A DNA stretch of 8,967 bases from CAZBGL01 sp964491375 (GTDB taxonomy: Bacteria > Desulfobacterota > Deferrisomatia > Deferrisomatales > Deferrisomataceae): positions 1-8,967 of the forward strand of contig CAZBGL010000335.1 in NCBI GenBank assembly GCA_964491375.1, given 5' to 3'. This document shows, one piece after another, positions 5,636 to 8,967 of the stretch (within the stretch, counting starts at the first letter, position 1; every line of letters starts with the position of its first letter). The notes below the pieces were generated by a model. The model was not told the DNA's origin. It saw only the letters and a list, made by a program, of their open reading frames with translations, and did not search any database. Position numbers and translations under genes: made by a program.

Positions 5636-5760
5636 CCAGGACGAGCCCGGAGCGGTCAACGCCGTGCCGCGGGCGGGGCCCGGTGCGGTGCGGCCTCCGG
5701 CGCGTGGATGAGAACGTTCAAGGGCTGGCCGCTCCCCCCCTTGCTCCTCGTGTGCGTCGA

Positions 5761-5788
5761 TTGAACGTGCCGGCCTGGATCTGATAAG
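5761..5788 (+). promoter_or_regulatory. Candidate promoter of the PilZ/flavoprotein/cytochrome operon
   Basis: TTGAAC (5761-5766) and GATAAG (5783-5788) are separated by 16 nt, and each matches 4 of 6 sigma-70 consensus positions. The -35 lies in an 8-bp inverted repeat (ACGTTCAA 5714-5721 with TTGAACGT 5761-5768). The leader to the GTG at 5876 would be about 80 nt and contains a CCCGAT-N8-ATCGGG hairpin (5799-5818). Confidence 0.35.
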
Positions 5789-5875
5789 GTCAACCGTTCC
5801 CGATTGGGCCGCATCGGGCTGCGCGTTCCGCGTGGGGCGCGGGCCCGGCCCCATCGCACACTTCCGGAGGACCCC

Positions 5876-6604
5876 GTGCTGTTCCGCAAACGCAAGGCGG
5901 CTTCGGAACCCCCCCCGACCCCGATCCAGCCTCCCCCGCCGGCCGAGGTGCTCCGGACCCTCGAGCGGTTGCAGAAGGCCGGCTCCCAGCTCGTCGTCCG
6001 CCTCGCCGGGGGCGAGGCGTACACGAGCGTCCTGCTCGCCCTGGGCCGCGAGGCGATGTTCGTCGACACGCTCTCGCCGCCCGAGGGCGACCGTTTGATG
6101 CTCCCGGGCACCCTCGTGGAGATCGAGAGCCTGGACCAGGGCGTGACCTACCGGTTCGAGACCCGGGTCCTGGGAAAGGTGCAGTACGTGGACGAGCTTC
6201 CGGCGTTCCGGCTGGCCTATCCGCGCGGTGTCCGGGGAGAACGCCGACGGAAGAGTCCCCGGGTGGCCACGGAAGGGGACGCGTCGCTTCTGTTCCTGAG
6301 GCCGTTCCGGTGCGAGGCTCCCGTGATCAACGTGAGCGAGGGGGGACTCGCCTTCGAGTATGACGCGGAACTGGGCCGCCTGGGTGCGGGCGTGCGGATC
6401 CGTGACATCCTCCTGGAGTTGGGAGACCGCCCGGTGGTCACCGTGCACGGTCGCGTGGTGGCCCATGTGGTGGCGGCACTCGGAGGGCTCACGCTGCCCC
6501 GACGGTACCGGGCGAGCCTCGCGTTCGAGGACCTGGAGCCGGGGGCGCGGGAGGTGATCCGGGAATACGTGGCCCGTCGGAAGGGCGTGGATGTCGCAGC
6601 CTGA
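5876..6604 (+). CDS. PilZ-domain c-di-GMP-binding protein (YcgR-like)
   Basis: 242-residue soluble protein expected to bind c-di-GMP and transmit the signal, in YcgR-like proteins by slowing the flagellar motor. A basic, proline-rich head (1-22) precedes an N-terminal beta-rich domain (about 24-115), similar in layout to the YcgR/flagellar-brake N-domain. The C-terminal PilZ domain (about 118-235) carries both binding motifs: RxxxR at R125-R129 and NxSxxG at N152-S154-G157 (INVSEGGL). The GTG start has GGAGG 5 nt upstream at 5866-5870. The frame is open back to 5804, but that extension is arginine/proline-rich, lacks a ribosome site and covers the leader hairpin. The stop overlaps the next gene by 14 nt, so translational coupling is likely. 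The output partner is unknown. No flagellar gene is visible nearby. Confidence 0.88.
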   Translation: MLFRKRKAASEPPPTPIQPPPPAEVLRTLERLQKAGSQLVVRLAGGEAYTSVLLALGREAMFVDTLSPPEGDRLMLPGTLVEIESLDQGVTYRFETRVLGKVQYVDELPAFRLAYPRGVRGERRRKSPRVATEGDASLLFLRPFRCEAPVINVSEGGLAFEYDAELGRLGAGVRIRDILLELGDRPVVTVHGRVVAHVVAALGGLTLPRRYRASLAFEDLEPGAREVIREYVARRKGVDVAA

Positions 6605-8180
6605 ACCCAGGGGCAGCCGGTGGGCCGTTGCTGGAATCCGCCTCGGCCTGGAGGAGCCGGAGGAAGCCGCTCTTCGGAAGGCGGCCGGGCTCCTGGGCGT
6701 GCGACCGGGGGCTGTGCGCCGGTGGCGGCTCCTCCGGCGCTCCCTGGACGCCCGGGGTCGCAGGAGGCCCTGCTTTGTGGTGAAGGTGGGGGTGGAGCTG
6801 GAGGAACCCGTCCCGGATCCGGGGCTCCCGGGGGTCGTCCCGTGGGGCAGGCCCGCACCGGAGCCGTTCGAACCCCTTGACCCGGCTGCCGGCCGGCCCG
6901 TGGTGGTGGGCGCGGGACCGGCCGGGTTGTTCGCCGCCCTTCGTCTGACGGCCTACGGGCTCAGGCCCCTCGTGCTGGAGCGGGGCGATCCCATCCGCGA
7001 GCGGGTGCGCCGGGTGGCCGCATACTGGCGAAGGGCCGATCTCGACCCGGAGTGCAACGTGGCCTTCGGCGAGGGCGGGGCGGGGGCGTTCTCGGACGGC
7101 AAGCTCACGTACCGGGGGAAAGACCCGCGCAAGGCGTGGGTGTTCGAGGCCCTGGTGGCTGCCGGTGCGCCGGCCGACATCCTGGTGGACGCCAGGCCCC
7201 ACCTGGGTACGGACCGGCTTCGCACCGTGCTGCGTGGGCTTCGGAGGCGCCTCGTGGAGGCCGGAGCGGAGTTGCGGTTCCGCACCCGGGTGGAGGGGCT
7301 GCTCGTCGAAGAGGGGCGGGTGGCCGGGGTGGTCACCACGGCAGGCGTGGCCCGGGGGGCGGCCGTGTTCCTGGCCACGGGCCACGGGGCCCGGGATCTC
7401 TTGGCCTCCCTGGCCGCCCAGGGCGTTGCGGTCGAGGCCAAGGGATTCGCCGTGGGGCTTCGCGTGGAGGTGGAGCAGGAGGCCCTCGACCGCTGCCAGT
7501 ACGGCCGCTGGGCCGGGCACCCGCGCCTCCCCCCGGCCGAGTTCGTCGTGAAGGCCCGCGGGGCCGGGCGGGACGTATACTCCTTCTGCATGTGTCCCGG
7601 GGGCACGGTGATTCCAGCGGGCACGGAACCGGACGGGCTCGTGGTGAACGGCATGAGCGGATCGAGACGGTCGGGCCGGTGGGCCAACGCCGCCCTGGTG
7701 GCCGCGGTGGAGCCTGCGGACTGGGGCGGGGGTCCCCTGCAGGGGATCGAGTGGCAGCGCCGCTGGGAGCGGGAGGCCCACCGCTTGGCCGGCCCGGGCC
7801 GGGTGCCGGCCCAGCGGGTGGTGGATTTCGTGCGGGGAGTGCCAAGCCGCACGCTGCCCCGGTCCAGTTGCCCGTGGGAGCCGGTGCCGGTTTCCCTGGA
7901 CCGCTGCCTGCCCGGCCCTGTGGCCCGGGCCCTGCGTGAGGCCCTGCCGGGACTGATCCGGCAGGTGCCCGCCTTGGCCCGCGGGACCTTGGTCGGGGTG
8001 GAGACGCGCACGTCGAGCCCGGTGCGGATCCGGCGGGACGCCTCTTTCCAAGCGGAATCCCTCCCGGGCCTTTACCCCATCGGGGAAGGTGCCGGGCATG
8101 CGGGCGGGATCGTGAGCGCGGCCGTGGACGTGGCGCGGGCCGCGGACGCGTGGGTGAAGGGCCTGCAAGGGGCTCCGTGA
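6591..8180 (+). CDS. FAD-dependent dehydrogenase of the COG2509 family
   Basis: 529-residue cytosolic flavoprotein of unknown substrate. After a small N-terminal domain (about 10-90, with VRRWRLLRRSLDAR at 42-55) comes the dinucleotide-binding motif VVVGAGPAGLFAA (104-116) and the acidic residue E130 ending the second strand. Landmarks shared with COG2509 proteins follow: NVAFGEGGAGAFSDGKL (156-172), CMCPGG (333-338), NGMSGSRRSGRWANAAL (353-369), ETRTSSPVRI (471-480), and the C-terminal FAD-contacting stretch YPIGEGAGHAGGIVSAA (495-511). Length fits the family. There is no signal peptide. The ATG lies inside the PilZ gene, with GGAAGG about 5 nt upstream. The cytochrome gene starts 13 nt after the stop, so all are in one operon. 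Family members are annotated only as uncharacterised dehydrogenases, so no reaction is proposed. Confidence 0.92.
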   Translation: MSQPEPRGSRWAVAGIRLGLEEPEEAALRKAAGLLGVRPGAVRRWRLLRRSLDARGRRRPCFVVKVGVELEEPVPDPGLPGVVPWGRPAPEPFEPLDPAAGRPVVVGAGPAGLFAALRLTAYGLRPLVLERGDPIRERVRRVAAYWRRADLDPECNVAFGEGGAGAFSDGKLTYRGKDPRKAWVFEALVAAGAPADILVDARPHLGTDRLRTVLRGLRRRLVEAGAELRFRTRVEGLLVEEGRVAGVVTTAGVARGAAVFLATGHGARDLLASLAAQGVAVEAKGFAVGLRVEVEQEALDRCQYGRWAGHPRLPPAEFVVKARGAGRDVYSFCMCPGGTVIPAGTEPDGLVVNGMSGSRRSGRWANAALVAAVEPADWGGGPLQGIEWQRRWEREAHRLAGPGRVPAQRVVDFVRGVPSRTLPRSSCPWEPVPVSLDRCLPGPVARALREALPGLIRQVPALARGTLVGVETRTSSPVRIRRDASFQAESLPGLYPIGEGAGHAGGIVSAAVDVARAADAWVKGLQGAP

Positions 8181-8193
8181 CGGAGGGTTGGGG

Positions 8194-8868
8194 GTGAACC
8201 GGGCCGCCGTGCTCCTGACGGTGTTGTGGCTTGCGGCCGGATCGGCCGCAGCCGGCACGATGCTGCGCGTTCTGGCCTTTCCCGAGCGGGGCGCTTTTTC
8301 CGACCGGGGGGCGTGGCTGGTGCTGGAGGCGGCCGAGGCGCCGCGGGTGCGGCAGGACGGCCGGGAGGTGCCGGTGGGCAGGAGCCGGGAAGGGGTGTAC
8401 CATGTGCGCCTCGGTCCGGCCAGGGCGGGCGGATCCCGGGTGGAGGTGGCGGTTTCCGGTGAGCGGGTTATCCTTACGTTCCCCGACGGCCGGTCCACCG
8501 AGCCGTTTCACTCCGACCCCCCGGGCTCCTGCAGGCGGTGCCACGGGTGGGACACGTGCGTCCCGTGCCACCGGTGGGGCGAGAGCCGCCACACCCGACC
8601 CGTGTTGGGCCGGTGCCAGCGGTGCCATCGGCCCGGAGAGCCGCCGCCGGCCGACCCGGAGGCGCTGTGCACCGGGTGCCACGCGGGATTTGGGACGAAG
8701 CACCCCAAGCTTCGGCACCCCGTGCGGGCTCCCCGGGATCCCAGGCGGCCGGACCGGCCGCTCACGTGCACTTCGTGTCACGACCCCCATGCGCCGCAGT
8801 GCCTGGCCTGCCTGGACCGGAGTTCGCTGAGGCGGTGGTGCCGCGGGTGCCACGGCACGGGTTCGTGA
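8194..8868 (+). CDS. Exported hexaheme c-type cytochrome with a heme-free N-terminal domain
   Basis: 224-residue protein with a cleavable-type signal peptide (residues 1-21, MNRAAVLLTVLWLAAGSAAA). Residues about 22-105 have no cysteine and look beta-rich. The C-terminal half holds six CXXCH heme-binding motifs: CRRCH 113-117, CVPCH 122-126, CQRCH 141-145, CTGCH 159-163, CTSCH 192-196 and CRGCH 216-220. The spacing and the HPKLRHPVR...CTSCHDPHA pattern fit the paired-CXXCH/cytochrome c3-like class. A seventh site reads CLACL (203-207), with leucine in place of the heme-ligating histidine. Expected role: periplasmic electron transfer. The GTG at 8194 was chosen because GGAGG (8182-8186) is 7 nt upstream. 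An in-frame TTG at 8188 abuts that site. Partners are unidentified. Confidence 0.9.
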   Translation: MNRAAVLLTVLWLAAGSAAAGTMLRVLAFPERGAFSDRGAWLVLEAAEAPRVRQDGREVPVGRSREGVYHVRLGPARAGGSRVEVAVSGERVILTFPDGRSTEPFHSDPPGSCRRCHGWDTCVPCHRWGESRHTRPVLGRCQRCHRPGEPPPADPEALCTGCHAGFGTKHPKLRHPVRAPRDPRRPDRPLTCTSCHDPHAPQCLACLDRSSLRRWCRGCHGTGS

Positions 8869-8905
8869 CGCACGCCGAAACGAGGCTCAACCCGGGAGAG
8901 TGGGG

Positions 8906-8967
8906 ATGGAAGACAAACGCCCGGAACCGGAGACGGTCCTCGAGGCGGACCAGGACGGAGAGGCCGT
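8906..8967 (+). CDS. Start of an unidentified gene (cut by window edge)
   Basis: ATG at 8906 with GGAGA (8895-8899) 6 nt upstream opens a frame to the edge. It encodes 20 residues, MEDKRPEPETVLEADQDGEA, strongly acidic and with no signal peptide or motif visible. An in-frame GTG at 8900 would add two residues. It follows the cytochrome stop by 37 nt, so it is probably the fourth gene of the operon. Function cannot be told. Confidence 0.6.
   Translation, partial: MEDKRPEPETVLEADQDGEA

Noticed and set aside
4019..5764. 581-codon open frame on the plus strand opposite the acyl-CoA synthetase
   Set aside because: It is the antisense shadow of a gene with a full set of ANL motifs. Its product is V/G/H/R-rich with no domain, a usual artefact in GC-rich DNA.
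5804..5875. Upstream extension of the PilZ gene to 5804
   Set aside because: The extension is arginine/proline-rich, lacks a ribosome site and covers the leader hairpin. The GTG at 5876 has GGAGG at ideal spacing.
6489..8498. 669-codon open frame on the minus strand opposite the flavoprotein and cytochrome genes
   Set aside because: Proline/arginine/glycine-rich translation without domains. The plus strand carries clear FAD and heme motifs across the same interval.

Overview
The window looks like ordinary chromosome of a high-GC, anaerobic, metal- or sulfur-respiring deltaproteobacterium (Desulfuromonadia or a Deferrisoma-like lineage). This is inferred from gene content: an HD-GYP protein with an N-terminal DUF3391-type domain, a YcgR/PilZ protein, a solo BioY, an ACSM-type acyl-CoA synthetase, a COG2509 flavoprotein and a periplasmic multiheme cytochrome c. 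No phage, plasmid, CRISPR or rRNA/tRNA signal was seen.

Layout. A TPR protein (minus strand, cut by the left edge) and an HD-GYP c-di-GMP phosphodiesterase (plus) diverge from a 166-bp spacer. That spacer holds a FliA-like promoter candidate facing the HD-GYP gene. bioY follows on its own, preceded by an inverted repeat of BirA-operator type that overlaps a -35 hexamer. Next is about 1.06 kb without a credible gene, lying between the convergent 3' ends of bioY and the acyl-CoA synthetase gene. This stretch is crowded with short repeats: an inverted pair of 31-bp copies, a 28-bp direct repeat, a 7-bp-periodic CAG/CTG block, two REP-like palindromes and a strong hairpin next to the synthetase stop codon. 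After the synthetase (minus strand) there is a 300-bp divergent spacer. A tight plus-strand operon then runs off the right edge: PilZ protein, FAD-dependent dehydrogenase (14-nt overlap), hexaheme cytochrome c (13-nt gap), and the first 20 codons of an unidentified gene.

How the genes may work together. The HD-GYP protein (c-di-GMP breakdown) and the PilZ protein (c-di-GMP binding) suggest second-messenger control of motility or surface behaviour, although they belong to separate transcription units. Co-transcription of the PilZ protein, a soluble flavoprotein and an exported multiheme cytochrome hints at a redox function, but nothing visible shows the proteins act together. bioY appears to be biotin-regulated uptake.

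I did not find a clearly new multi-gene system. The most useful items for follow-up are the bioY operator, the repeat-rich convergent spacer, the FliA-like promoter and the PilZ/flavoprotein/cytochrome operon with its degenerate heme site.
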